This document shows positions 44,748 to 53,239 of a DNA stretch of 64,000 bases, in pieces. The number at the start of each line of letters is the position of its first letter. Positions within the stretch are counted from its first letter, which is position 1. The notes beneath the pieces are model-generated. The model searched no databases and had not been told where the DNA came from. It saw nothing but the letters and a program-made list of their open reading frames with translations. This DNA is from Niveibacterium umoris (GTDB lineage: Bacteria; Pseudomonadota; Gammaproteobacteria; Burkholderiales; Rhodocyclaceae), in contig NZ_JACIET010000001.1 in assembly GCF_014197015.1 (NCBI RefSeq), forward strand, positions 2,259,392-2,323,391, given 5' to 3'. Position numbers and translations under genes: made by a program.

Positions 44748-45518
44748 TCAGCCACGCAGCTTGTACCCAGACGCCAGCAAGCGCAGCGTCAGGGCGGAAA
44801 GCACCGCCAGAAATACCGAAACAATTGACAGGCTGACCCAGGGCGAGACATCCGACACCCCGAAGAAGCCATAGCGGAATCCGTCGATCATGTAGAAAAA
44901 CGGATTGAAATGCGAGACCCCGTACCAGAACGAGGGCAAGGAGTGCACCGAGTAGAACACGCCGGCCAGCATCGTCAGCGGCATGATCAGGAAGTTCTGG
45001 AAGGCAGCGAGCTGGTCGAACTTCTCGGCCCAGATCCCCGCAATGACACCAAGCGAGCCGAGGATGCCGCCGCCGGCGACGGTAAAGGCCAGCATCCACA
45101 GCGGCGCCTTGGGCGCCACAAATACGAAGGCCAGCGACGCCAGCCACACCCCGAAGCCCACTGCGACGCCGCGCAAGATCGACGCCAGCACGTAGGCGGC
45201 ATAGAACTCGCGGTACGAGATCGGCGGCAGCAGCACGAAAACGATGTTGCCGGTGATCTTGCTCTGGATCAGCGATGAGCTGCTGTTGGCGAACGCGTTC
45301 TGCAGCACAGCCATCATCACCAGGCCCGGCACCAGAAAGGCGGTGTATTCGATGGCGCCGTAAACGGTGACATGCGGATCCAGCACATGCGCGAAGATCA
45401 TCAGGTACAGCACCGTCGACAGAACGGGCGCACCGATGGTCTGGAAGCTGACCTTCCAGAAACGCAGCAATTCCTTGTACAACAGTGCGCGGAAGCCCGA
45501 GAGATTCGCAGGATTCAT
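44748..45518 (-). CDS. ABC-2 type transporter permease (YadH-like)
   Basis: Inner-membrane protein of 256 residues with six hydrophobic segments and the ABC-2 signature region (NSSSSLIQSKITGNIVFVLLPP and FYSVHSLPSFWYGVSHFNP). It overlaps the ATPase gene by four bases (ATGA), so the pair forms one exporter of the YadGH/DrrAB class. Substrate unknown; its constant link to the mla operon in betaproteobacteria suggests an envelope-lipid or drug role (inference). Confidence 0.92.
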   Translation of the reverse strand: MNPANLSGFRALLYKELLRFWKVSFQTIGAPVLSTVLYLMIFAHVLDPHVTVYGAIEYTAFLVPGLVMMAVLQNAFANSSSSLIQSKITGNIVFVLLPPISYREFYAAYVLASILRGVAVGFGVWLASLAFVFVAPKAPLWMLAFTVAGGGILGSLGVIAGIWAEKFDQLAAFQNFLIMPLTMLAGVFYSVHSLPSFWYGVSHFNPFFYMIDGFRYGFFGVSDVSPWVSLSIVSVFLAVLSALTLRLLASGYKLRG

Positions 45519-46414
45519 CCGGCCCTCCGCATCACGTCGACAAACACCTTCTCAAGATCCGGCTGACCGACTTCGAACTCGGCGATCACCGCGTTCGCGT
45601 CGCGCAAGGCGCGCAGGCGATCGACCAGCGTGACGTAATCGTCCGATGAATACACCCACCAGTCGCCGTCGCGTTCCGGCGCCGCGCCAGGCAACCCGGC
45701 CGGCAATTCGCCGGCGAGCTTGACGCGCAGGGTGTGGCCCTCGACCGCTCGCAGCAGATTCGCGGTGTCGTCCAGCGCGACGATACGGCCGGACTTGAGC
45801 ATCGCGATGCGGTTGCAAAGCGTCTGCGCTTCTTCAAGGTAGTGCGTGGTCAGCACGATCGTATGGCCGGCCTGATTGAGCTTGCGCACGAAGGCCCACA
45901 GACCTTGCCGCAACTCCACATCCACGCCCGCTGTCGGCTCGTCGAGCACGATGACCGGCGGCCGATGCACCAGGGCCTGCGCCACCAGCACGCGACGTTT
46001 CATGCCGCCCGACAACTGGCGCATGTTGGCGTCGGCCTTCTTGGTGAGGTCGAGGTTTTCCAGCAACTCGTCGATCCAGTCGTCGTTGCGGCGCAGACCG
46101 AAATAACCGGACTGCAAACGCAGCACTTCGCGCACCGAGAAAAACGGGTCGAAGACGAGTTCCTGCGGCACCACGCCCACCATGCGGCGCGCCGCGCGGT
46201 AGTCGCTGACAACATCGTGCCCCAACACCGAAATCGTCCCTGCTGTGAGCCGGACCAAACCGGCAAGCGCAGAAATCAGCGTCGTCTTGCCGGCACCGTT
46301 CGGGCCAAGCAATGCGAAGAAGGCACCCTGCTCGATGTCGAGGTCGACGCCGCCAAGTGCGCACAGATCTCCGTAACGCTTGACGGCGCCGCGAACAGAG
46401 ATTGCCGCACTCAT
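45515..46414 (-). CDS. ABC transporter ATP-binding protein (YadG-like)
   Basis: ABC ATPase of 299 residues. Walker A is GPNGAGKTT at 37-45, the signature LSGGMKRRV and Walker B VIVLDEPTAG follow, and a C-terminal domain of about 80 residues follows the core. DrrA/YadG-type architecture with an ABC-2 permease partner coupled at the next overlap. It overlaps mlaB upstream by four bases, which ties the exporter into the mla transcript. Confidence 0.93.
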   Translation of the reverse strand: MSAAISVRGAVKRYGDLCALGGVDLDIEQGAFFALLGPNGAGKTTLISALAGLVRLTAGTISVLGHDVVSDYRAARRMVGVVPQELVFDPFFSVREVLRLQSGYFGLRRNDDWIDELLENLDLTKKADANMRQLSGGMKRRVLVAQALVHRPPVIVLDEPTAGVDVELRQGLWAFVRKLNQAGHTIVLTTHYLEEAQTLCNRIAMLKSGRIVALDDTANLLRAVEGHTLRVKLAGELPAGLPGAAPERDGDWWVYSSDDYVTLVDRLRALRDANAVIAEFEVGQPDLEKVFVDVMRRAG

Positions 46415-46716
46415 TGGCGCGGCGCCCCGAGCGGCAGCAGGTCACTCAGGTCATACAGGGCAGCGAGCGACTGCAACTGCGCCGGAACAGCCTCGATCTG
46501 CAGGCTGCGTCCTCCGGCCTTCGCCGCGCGCATCCAGGCGAGCACTACCGCGAGCGCCGCCGAATCGACCGATGTCACGCCGGAAAGATCGATCACCCGT
46601 CCAGCGCTGCATTCGACTTCGCCGCACAAGCGACGGCCTGCATCCAGCAGTGCAGCGGCCGTCTCCATCGTGATCGGCCCTTCAACCAGCAAGCGCTCGC
46701 CCTGCTCGCGGATCAT
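46411..46716 (-). CDS. mlaB: Mla cytoplasmic STAS protein
   Basis: STAS-domain protein of 101 residues that stabilises the MlaFE core complex. Seen: LVEGPITMETAAALLDAG, then RVIDLSGVTSVDSAALAVVLAWM, the STAS helix start with the D-S-A motif. It overlaps mlaC and the exporter ATPase by four bases each. Confidence 0.9.
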   Translation of the reverse strand: MIREQGERLLVEGPITMETAAALLDAGRRLCGEVECSAGRVIDLSGVTSVDSAALAVVLAWMRAAKAGGRSLQIEAVPAQLQSLAALYDLSDLLPLGAPRQ

Positions 46717-47366
46717 TTCTTCGCTGCCGTCTCGCCCGTCGACGAGTTCTGGGCGTTCTTGCCGCGCAGCGACTTCACCAGGCCATCGATGCCGTTGGCC
46801 TTGATCTCTTCGCCGAAGGAGTCGCGGTAGTTGGTGATCAGGCTCACGCCGGCGACGGCGACGTCGAACACCTTCCAGTCCTCGCCCTTCTTGTACAGCG
46901 TGTAATCCACCGAATCCGGCTGCGCGCCGGGTTTCTTGACGTCGGAGCGGACGATCACCTCTGTGTCATCCGCCTTCAGCTTCACCGGCTTGACGGTGAT
47001 CTGCGCATCCTTGAAACGAACGATCGCGTTCGCATAACTGCGCACCAGCAGCGTACGGAACTCGGCGGCGAGGTCACTGCGCTGCGCCGGAGTGGCGTTC
47101 CGCCACTCGCGCCCAACGGCGAGTGCGGTCATGCGCGTGAAGTCGAAGTGCGGCAGCACCTTGGCGTCGATGAGTTCAAGCACCTTGCGCATGTCGCCGG
47201 ACTGGATCGCTTTGTCCTGACGCACGATGTTCTGCACGTCGGTCGCCACTTCGCGGATCAGTTCGTCGGGCGCCTGTGCCGCGCGCGCCACCAGCGGAGC
47301 GCCAACCAGCACGAACGCCATCACGCCCGCCATCAATTGGCCGAAAGTCCTGCGGTTGATCGTCAT
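46713..47366 (-). CDS. mlaC: Mla periplasmic phospholipid-binding protein
   Basis: Periplasmic lipid carrier of 217 residues with a signal peptide (FGQLMAGVMAFVLVGAPLVARA) and the MlaC/Ttg2D fold. Seen: LPHFDFTRMTALAVGREWRNATPAQRSDLAAEFR and VSLITNYRDSFGEEI. It carries phospholipid between MlaA at the outer membrane and MlaFEDB at the inner membrane. Confidence 0.95.
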   Translation of the reverse strand: MTINRRTFGQLMAGVMAFVLVGAPLVARAAQAPDELIREVATDVQNIVRQDKAIQSGDMRKVLELIDAKVLPHFDFTRMTALAVGREWRNATPAQRSDLAAEFRTLLVRSYANAIVRFKDAQITVKPVKLKADDTEVIVRSDVKKPGAQPDSVDYTLYKKGEDWKVFDVAVAGVSLITNYRDSFGEEIKANGIDGLVKSLRGKNAQNSSTGETAAKK

Positions 47367-48115
47367 TTCTTGCCCTTCTCGGCCGCGCCCGGCGCGGCAT
47401 CGTTGGTCTCGTCCCAGACGTCGTCTTCGTCTTTCGGTCGCGGCGGATTGCCGTCGTACACCAGACTCTGCCGCCGTTGCAGGAAGAAGTTGCGGATGAA
47501 CACATACTTGTCGAGCGCGGCCTCGTCGAGCGCTTTCTCGGCATCGAGCAGGTTGGCCCGATCATTGACGAATTCAAGTCCGGTCAGCGAATTGCGCACC
47601 GCAACGCTTTCAATCACCAGATGGCGCCCGGCCGTCGCGTAATCGACTGGCAGCGCGAACGTATCCCGCACGGTGCTCGGGCCAAACAGCGGCAGCACCA
47701 GATAGGGGCCGGACGGCACGCCCCACCAGCCAAGCGTCTGGCCGAAGTCTTCGTTATGGCGTTCGAGGCCCATCTCGCTGGCTACGTCGATTACGCCGAG
47801 TATGCCGAACGTCGAGTTGATGGCGATACGCCCGACATCGGACGCCGCCTGCCCGACCTTGCCCTGAAACAGGTTGTTCAAGGCGTTCGGAATGTCGCGG
47901 AAGTTGTTGATGAAATTGCCGAACCCGACTCTCGCCGGCATCGGAACGATCGCCACATAACCCTTCGCAAGGGGCTTGAGCACGATCTTGTCGAGACCGT
48001 CGTTGAAGGAATACATCGCGCGGTTGAACGGCTCGGCCGGATCCGCCGTCTGCGCCGCAGCGGGCAGCGCCGCAGCGCCGAGGAGCAAGGACAGCCAGAG
48101 CAGGCACGCACGCAT
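47363..48115 (-). CDS. mlaA: MlaA/VacJ family outer-membrane phospholipid protein
   Basis: Protein of 250 residues of the MlaA family: DPAEPFNRAMYSFNDGLDKIVLKPLAKGY at the mature start, NFINNFRDIPNALNNLFQGK, INSTFGILGVIDVASEMGL and GVPSGPYLVLPLFGPSTVRD. MlaA pulls misplaced phospholipid from the outer leaflet. The leader is MRACLLWLSLLLGAAALPAAAQ, a signal peptidase I type with no lipobox, whereas MlaA is normally a lipoprotein. It lies inside the mla operon between mlaD (one shared base) and mlaC. Confidence 0.94.
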   Translation of the reverse strand: MRACLLWLSLLLGAAALPAAAQTADPAEPFNRAMYSFNDGLDKIVLKPLAKGYVAIVPMPARVGFGNFINNFRDIPNALNNLFQGKVGQAASDVGRIAINSTFGILGVIDVASEMGLERHNEDFGQTLGWWGVPSGPYLVLPLFGPSTVRDTFALPVDYATAGRHLVIESVAVRNSLTGLEFVNDRANLLDAEKALDEAALDKYVFIRNFFLQRRQSLVYDGNPPRPKDEDDVWDETNDAAPGAAEKGKK

Positions 48116-48588
48116 CAGTTGCTTCCTTTCGATCCCTCCGACGCCTTGTCGAAAAGGAAACGGCCGATCATGTCCTCCAGCACCATGGCGGACTGCGTCT
48201 TGGTGATGGTGTCGCCGGACTTCAGATTCTGCTCGTCGCCGCCGGGCTTGAGCGCCACGTATTGCTCGCCGAGCAAGCCCGCGGTGTTGATGGTGGCAAA
48301 GGTGTCGCGCGAAAACGCGTAGCGGCTGTCCACGTTGAAGGTCACCGTCGCCTGAAAGTGCTCGGTGTCATAGCGGATATCCGTCACGCGACCGACCAGC
48401 ACGCCGGAGGCCTTCACCGGCGCCCGCACCTTGAGCCCGCCAATGTTGTCGAATCGAGCATGCACCTGATACGGGCGCTCGATCTTCTCGCCGCCGAGGT
48501 TGCCGACCTTGAGCGACAGGAATAGCAGCGAGACGATGCCGATCACCACAAACACGCCGACCCCGAGGTCGAGCTTGGAACGATTCAT
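48115..48588 (-). CDS. mlaD: Mla transporter MCE-domain protein
   Basis: Membrane-anchored MCE protein of 157 residues: one N-terminal helix (about 7-27) and the MCE domain with YQVHARFDNIGGLKVRAPVKASGVLVGRV, then ALKPGGDEQNLKSGD. It forms a hexameric ring on MlaFE. ATG 48588 overlaps the mlaE stop by four bases; the upstream extension lies inside mlaE. Confidence 0.95.
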   Translation of the reverse strand: MNRSKLDLGVGVFVVIGIVSLLFLSLKVGNLGGEKIERPYQVHARFDNIGGLKVRAPVKASGVLVGRVTDIRYDTEHFQATVTFNVDSRYAFSRDTFATINTAGLLGEQYVALKPGGDEQNLKSGDTITKTQSAMVLEDMIGRFLFDKASEGSKGSN

Positions 48589-49382
48589 GAGAGCTCCCGA
48601 AACATGAACGAGGTCAGCACGAAGTCCAGCGCAAGAATCGCAAGCGCAGAACTGACCACGGTGCGGGTGATTGCGCGCGAGATGCCCTCGGCAGTAGGCA
48701 CACAATCCCAACCCTCGAACACCGCGATCAGGGACACGGCCACCCCGAAAACAAAACTCTTGATGACACCATTGACGATGTCGTAGCGAAAATCCACCGC
48801 CGCCTGCATTTGCGACCAGAACGAGCCGCCGTCGACGCCGATCAGCACTACGCCGATCAACCAGCCGCCGAACACGCCCATCGCGGAAAACAGCGCTGCC
48901 AGCAGCGGCATGGCGAAAACCCCACCCCAGAAACGCGGCGCCACGACGCGGGCCACCGGGTTCACCGCCATCATGTCCATCGCCTTGAGCTGCTCGGTAG
49001 TCTTCATCAGGCCGATTTCCGCGGTGACCGCTGTGCCGGCACGACTTGCAAACAATAGACCCGCAACCACTGGCCCGAGTTCGCGCACCAGAGACAGCGC
49101 GACGAGCGTCCCCAGCGCGTCACTCGACCCGAAGCGCTGCAAGGTCTCGAAGCCCTGGAGCCCTAGCACCAAACCCACAAACAGGCCCGACACCGTGATG
49201 ATCAGCAGCGACAGCACGCCGCTCATGTAGATCTCGCGCATCGTGAGGCTGCGGAAACGGCGGAAACTCTGGCCGGAGTAAATCAGCACGCCGAAGAAGA
49301 AACGCGCGGCAAAGCCCAGCCGCCAGACCGAATTGATGGCCCAGGCGCCGAGGCGCGCCACCGAGTCGCGCACGACTTTCAT
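48585..49382 (-). CDS. mlaE: Mla transporter permease
   Basis: Permease of 265 residues with five to six hydrophobic segments. Seen: FRRFRSLTMREIYMSGVLSLLI, LVRELGPVVAGLLFASRAGTAVTAEIGLMKTTEQL, the MlaE signature, and MAVNPVARVVAPRFWGG. It overlaps mlaF and mlaD by four bases each. Confidence 0.96.
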   Translation of the reverse strand: MKVVRDSVARLGAWAINSVWRLGFAARFFFGVLIYSGQSFRRFRSLTMREIYMSGVLSLLIITVSGLFVGLVLGLQGFETLQRFGSSDALGTLVALSLVRELGPVVAGLLFASRAGTAVTAEIGLMKTTEQLKAMDMMAVNPVARVVAPRFWGGVFAMPLLAALFSAMGVFGGWLIGVVLIGVDGGSFWSQMQAAVDFRYDIVNGVIKSFVFGVAVSLIAVFEGWDCVPTAEGISRAITRTVVSSALAILALDFVLTSFMFRELS

Positions 49383-50194
49383 GCCGACACCCCGCGCAGC
49401 AGGGCACCCGCATAGTCGCCCGCCGGGTAGTGGAAGCGCACCGGCCCATCGGCTTCGGAATAGACGAACTGATGCACGTACGGATCCTTGGATGCGCGGA
49501 TCTCGTCGGGCGTGCCCTGCGCCACCACCCTGCCCTCGCCAATGAAATACACGTAATCGACGATGGCCAGCGACTCGACGACATCGTGCGTCACCAGAAT
49601 CGACGCCGCGCCCAGCGCATCGTTGAGGCGCCGGATCAACTGCCCGATCACGCCAAGCGAGATCGGATCGAGCCCGGCGAAGGGCTCGTCGTACATCATC
49701 AGCATCGGATCGAGCGCGGTCGCCCGCGCCAGCGCCACGCGGCGCGCCATGCCCCCGGAAAGCTCGCTCGGCCGCAGGCGCGCGGCCCCGCGCAGCCCCA
49801 CCGCGTGCAGCTTCATCAGCACCAGGTCGCGGATCAGCTCTTCCGGCAGTTCGGTGTGCTCGCGCATCGGGAAAGCGACGTTGTCGAACACCGACAGGTC
49901 GGTGAACAGCGCGCCGAACTGGAACAGCATGCCCATCCGGCGGCGCAGTGCGTAAAGCCCTTCGCGCGGCAATTCGGCGACGTTCTGCCCGGCAACCAAG
50001 ACTTGACCGGCCTGGGCGCGAAGTTGGCCGCCAATCAGCGACAGCAAGGTGGTCTTGCCGGAACCGGAGCCCCCCATGATCGCGACGACCTTGCCGCGCG
50101 GCACCACCAGGTCGACACCCCGCAAGACCTGACGGCCTTCATAGGAAAAGGAAACGTTGCGGACTTCGACCAGTGCGTCGGACACGGCGACCAA
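49379..50194 (-). CDS. mlaF: Mla transporter ATP-binding protein
   Basis: ABC ATPase of 271 residues, first gene of the mla operon. Walker A is GGSGSGKTT at 41-49; the signature LSGGMARRV and MMYDEPFAGLDPIS follow, with the C-terminal tail DEIRASKDPYVHQFV typical of MlaF. The frame begins at TTG 50194; GTG 50185 (VSDALVEVR) is an equal alternative, and neither has a clear ribosome site. 153 bases upstream are shared with the divergent response-regulator gene. Confidence 0.95.
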   Translation of the reverse strand: MVAVSDALVEVRNVSFSYEGRQVLRGVDLVVPRGKVVAIMGGSGSGKTTLLSLIGGQLRAQAGQVLVAGQNVAELPREGLYALRRRMGMLFQFGALFTDLSVFDNVAFPMREHTELPEELIRDLVLMKLHAVGLRGAARLRPSELSGGMARRVALARATALDPMLMMYDEPFAGLDPISLGVIGQLIRRLNDALGAASILVTHDVVESLAIVDYVYFIGEGRVVAQGTPDEIRASKDPYVHQFVYSEADGPVRFHYPAGDYAGALLRGVSA

Positions 50195-50347
50195 GGAATA
50201 GGCGAAAGGTCGGGGATTTTAGCAGAGCGACGGGGCAAAGCCCGGCCGCGGTGCCGCGGCGCAACATCTGCTTTCACTCCCAGTTCGCCCCCTGGCAAGG
50301 CGGCGAGCGGATACACTGCCGCCTGTCCGAAATCCGACACCGCAAAC

Positions 50348-51763
50348 ATGCCCCCAGCCGAGTCCCAACGTCCGTTGCTGCTGCTGGTCGATGACGACCC
50401 TTCGATCGTCGAAACGCTGGCATGGGCGCTCGCGCCGGACTTCGAAACGCTGGCCGCCGGTTCGAGACCGGAAGCGCTGGCGCTGGTGCGTCACTGCCAC
50501 CGGCCGATCGACGCGGCATTGGTCGACCTCGGCTTGCCGCCGGTGCCGCATCGTCCGGACGAGGGGCTGGCGCTGGTCGGCGAACTGCTCGCGGCCTGGC
50601 CCAACCTGAACATCGTTGTACTTTCCGGGCAGGACGCACTGGCCAGCGCACGCCATGCCCGCGCAATCGGCGCCTTCGAGTTCTACCCGAAACCCTCGCC
50701 GCCGCCGATCCTGCGCGATGCCCTGCTGCGTGCAGCCGCGCAGACCCGTCGAACGCGCGACCAGGGCGCGAGGGACTTGCGGCTGGCCGGCGAATCCGCA
50801 CCGATACGCGATGTGCGCGAGCAACTGGCGCGCCTTGCGGACGCCCCGTTTCCATTGCTGCTCGAAGGCGAATCCGGCACCGGCAAGGAACTGGCCGCCA
50901 AGGCGCTGCACGACAGCGGCTGCCGCGCCGCGAAACCCTTCGTTGCCGTCAACTGCGCCGCGATCGCGCCCGGCCTGATCGAAGCTGCGCTCTTTGGCCA
51001 TGCGCGCGGCGCCTTCACCGGCGCGACTGGCGCCCGCGCCGGCTTCTTCGAAGAAGCGGGCGAAGGCAGTCTGTTCCTGGACGAAATTGGCGAATTGCCG
51101 CTCGAACTCCAGCCCAAGCTGCTGCGGGCGCTGGAAAACGGCGAGTTCGTCCGCGTCGGCGAGACCTCGACGCGCAAGTCCGCCGCGCGGGTCATCGCCG
51201 CCACCAATCGCAATCTGCGTGACGAGGTCAAGGCCGGCCGCTTCCGGGCCGACCTGTATCACCGCCTCAGCGTGCTGACGATCAGACTGCCGCCGCTGCG
51301 CGCGCTGGGCGAGGATCGATTTGTCCTGCTCGGGCATTACCTGCCCCTGCTGGCCGCCGAATCGGGGCTGCCAGCCTTCACGCTCGACGCCGAAGCGCGT
51401 GCCCTGTGGGAGCAATACAGCTTTCCTGGCAACGTACGGGAACTACGGAACGTGCTGTTGCGCCTGCTTGCGCGCCATGCCGGGCAGACCGTCACGCGAG
51501 CGCAGCTGGCCGCCGAACTCGACCTCGACCCGGCGACTCAGACTGACACGCTGACGAGCACCATCGAGCCGATCGGCGAAGGCTTCTCGCTCGACGAAGC
51601 CCTGCGCCGCACGGAACGACGTTACATCGAATCGGCGCTATCGCTCGCCCAGGGCAGCATCTCTCAGGCCGCGCGTCTGCTTGGCATCAACCGCACCACC
51701 TTGTATGGCCGCATCGGCGTGCTGGGCATGCGCCTGCCGACGGGCAGTGCCCGTGAGGACTGA
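50348..51763 (+). CDS. Sigma-54-dependent response regulator (NtrC family)
   Basis: Activator of 471 residues: receiver domain (about 10-125) with the acidic pocket at 15-17, phospho-acceptor D60 in ALVDLGLP and K115; AAA+ domain with Walker A GESGTGKE at 174-181 and the sigma-54 contact loop GAFTGA at 221-226; and a C-terminal Fis-type helix-turn-helix (SQAARLLGINRTTLYGRI). GAFTGA is intact, so it should work with sigma-54 RNA polymerase. ATG 50348 is where the receiver begins; the frame upstream crosses mlaF and is spurious. It heads the MSHA-like locus, three bases before the MshM-like gene. No sensor kinase is in the window. PrsR/PRDXX-type regulators are alternatives. Confidence 0.93.
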   Translation: MPPAESQRPLLLLVDDDPSIVETLAWALAPDFETLAAGSRPEALALVRHCHRPIDAALVDLGLPPVPHRPDEGLALVGELLAAWPNLNIVVLSGQDALASARHARAIGAFEFYPKPSPPPILRDALLRAAAQTRRTRDQGARDLRLAGESAPIRDVREQLARLADAPFPLLLEGESGTGKELAAKALHDSGCRAAKPFVAVNCAAIAPGLIEAALFGHARGAFTGATGARAGFFEEAGEGSLFLDEIGELPLELQPKLLRALENGEFVRVGETSTRKSAARVIAATNRNLRDEVKAGRFRADLYHRLSVLTIRLPPLRALGEDRFVLLGHYLPLLAAESGLPAFTLDAEARALWEQYSFPGNVRELRNVLLRLLARHAGQTVTRAQLAAELDLDPATQTDTLTSTIEPIGEGFSLDEALRRTERRYIESALSLAQGSISQAARLLGINRTTLYGRIGVLGMRLPTGSARED

Positions 51764-51766
51764 TCG

Positions 51767-53239
51767 ATGAGCGCCGCGATGTACCTCGAACACTTCGGGC
51801 TCAATGCCCCGCCCTTCCGCATCACGGCCGATCCCGATTACTTCTACGACGGCGCCGAACGCGGTGCAACGCTCGACGCCCTGCTGTTCGCGCTGCGCTT
51901 TGAAGAGGGCGTCATCAAGGTCACCGGCGAAGTGGGCGCTGGCAAGACCATGCTGCTGCGCATGCTGCTCGAACGGCTGCCACCCGACACCATTGCAGTG
52001 TGGCTCGCCAATCCCTCGCTGACGCCCGCCGAACTGCTGCATACGATTGCCGAACAAATCGGCGCAAACACTGGCGACGCCGCGCAAAAGCCCGCACAGC
52101 TCGATCGCATCCAGCAAGGCCTGATCGATCTGTATGCCACCGGGCGGCGCGTGATCGTCCTCGTCGACGAGGCCCACGCGATGCCGCCGGCGTCGCTGGA
52201 ACAGATCCGCCTGCTCTCCAACCTTGAGACGCCGCGCCACAAGCTGCTGCAGATCGTGCTGTTCGGTCAGCCGGAACTCGATGCGCTGCTCGCTCAACCG
52301 GCGCAGCGGCCGCTACGTGACCGCATCACCCACCACTTTGCGCTGGCGCCGCTGACCCGCGACGAAACCCGCGCCTACCTTTATCACCGCCTGCAGGCGG
52401 CCGGCCACCGCGGTCGGCCGCCCTTCTCCGCCGCGGCGATGAACGCCATTGCCCGCAGCGCCCGCGGGCTGACACGGCGTATCAATATCCTCGCGGACAA
52501 GGCATTGCTCGCCGCCTTTGCCGCCAGCCGCCACGATGTCGGCGTGCAAGAGGTGAGGCGCGCCGCGCGCGACGCAGCCCTGCCCGACCCGCTTCCGCTG
52601 CGCATGATCGGAGCGCTGGCCATCCTGGTGGGGCTCGTCGCGAGTGGCGGAGTTGCATATCAGGTCAGCCGGCCGGCGATCGAACACGTCGCACCCCAGC
52701 CCCACGCCGCTGCGTCACCCGCCAAGGCGCCGCCCGCCGCGAGCGTCCAGCCCGGCAAAACGCAGCAGGCGGCCCCGCCGGCAATCGCGCCAGCCTATGC
52801 AGACATCCTCGGTACGGCGGTTGCGACACGCCTTGCGGCCTCGCGCGAGTGGGTCGCAAGCCAGGATGGGGCGCGCTGGACGATCCAGGTCGGCGCCGCG
52901 GCGCCTCAGCAGGCCACCGAACTGGAACCGCTGATCCAGCGGATCGAGCAAGTCGGCGCAACGCAGCCGGTGCACCTCTACGCAGCCCCGGGAAAACCCG
53001 TCGGGCGCATCGGCGTGGTATGGGGGGATTTCGCCTCTGCGGCAGATGCGCGCCGCGCGCTGGCACAAATGCCAGAGTGGCTGCGCGATTCACGGCCCTA
53101 TGTGCGCCCGATCGCGAGCATCCGGCCGCGTTCATCGGTCGCAAAACCTGCCGCGGCTGCCCCGCTTTCAGCTGCCGGGAATTCGGTTAAGATGGGATTC
53201 GATCCCACCGCCCAAGAGAAAGCCGGACCACGTCCATGA
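51767..53239 (+). CDS. mshM: MshM/ExeA-like AAA+ ATPase with C-terminal SPOR-like domain
   Basis: Protein of 490 residues. An ExeA/GspA-type AAA+ domain comes first (MYLEHFGLNAPPFRITADPDYFY, Walker A GEVGAGKT at 54-61, Walker B VIVLVDEAHAM), then a membrane helix (about 285-303), an Ala/Pro linker, and a C-terminal domain of about 80 residues. That domain has SPOR marks: WTIQVGAA, GRIGVVWGDFASAADARRAL and PYVRPIASI. ExeA-type ATPases help fit secretins through the wall and SPOR domains bind denuded peptidoglycan (family knowledge), so this protein may place the MshL secretin. Its stop overlaps the mshL start by four bases. Confidence 0.85.
   Translation: MSAAMYLEHFGLNAPPFRITADPDYFYDGAERGATLDALLFALRFEEGVIKVTGEVGAGKTMLLRMLLERLPPDTIAVWLANPSLTPAELLHTIAEQIGANTGDAAQKPAQLDRIQQGLIDLYATGRRVIVLVDEAHAMPPASLEQIRLLSNLETPRHKLLQIVLFGQPELDALLAQPAQRPLRDRITHHFALAPLTRDETRAYLYHRLQAAGHRGRPPFSAAAMNAIARSARGLTRRINILADKALLAAFAASRHDVGVQEVRRAARDAALPDPLPLRMIGALAILVGLVASGGVAYQVSRPAIEHVAPQPHAAASPAKAPPAASVQPGKTQQAAPPAIAPAYADILGTAVATRLAASREWVASQDGARWTIQVGAAAPQQATELEPLIQRIEQVGATQPVHLYAAPGKPVGRIGVVWGDFASAADARRALAQMPEWLRDSRPYVRPIASIRPRSSVAKPAAAAPLSAAGNSVKMGFDPTAQEKAGPRP

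Noticed and set aside
49430..50347. A 306-codon N-terminal extension of the response regulator
   Set aside because: It runs antisense through mlaF and has no domain; the receiver domain starts at 50348.
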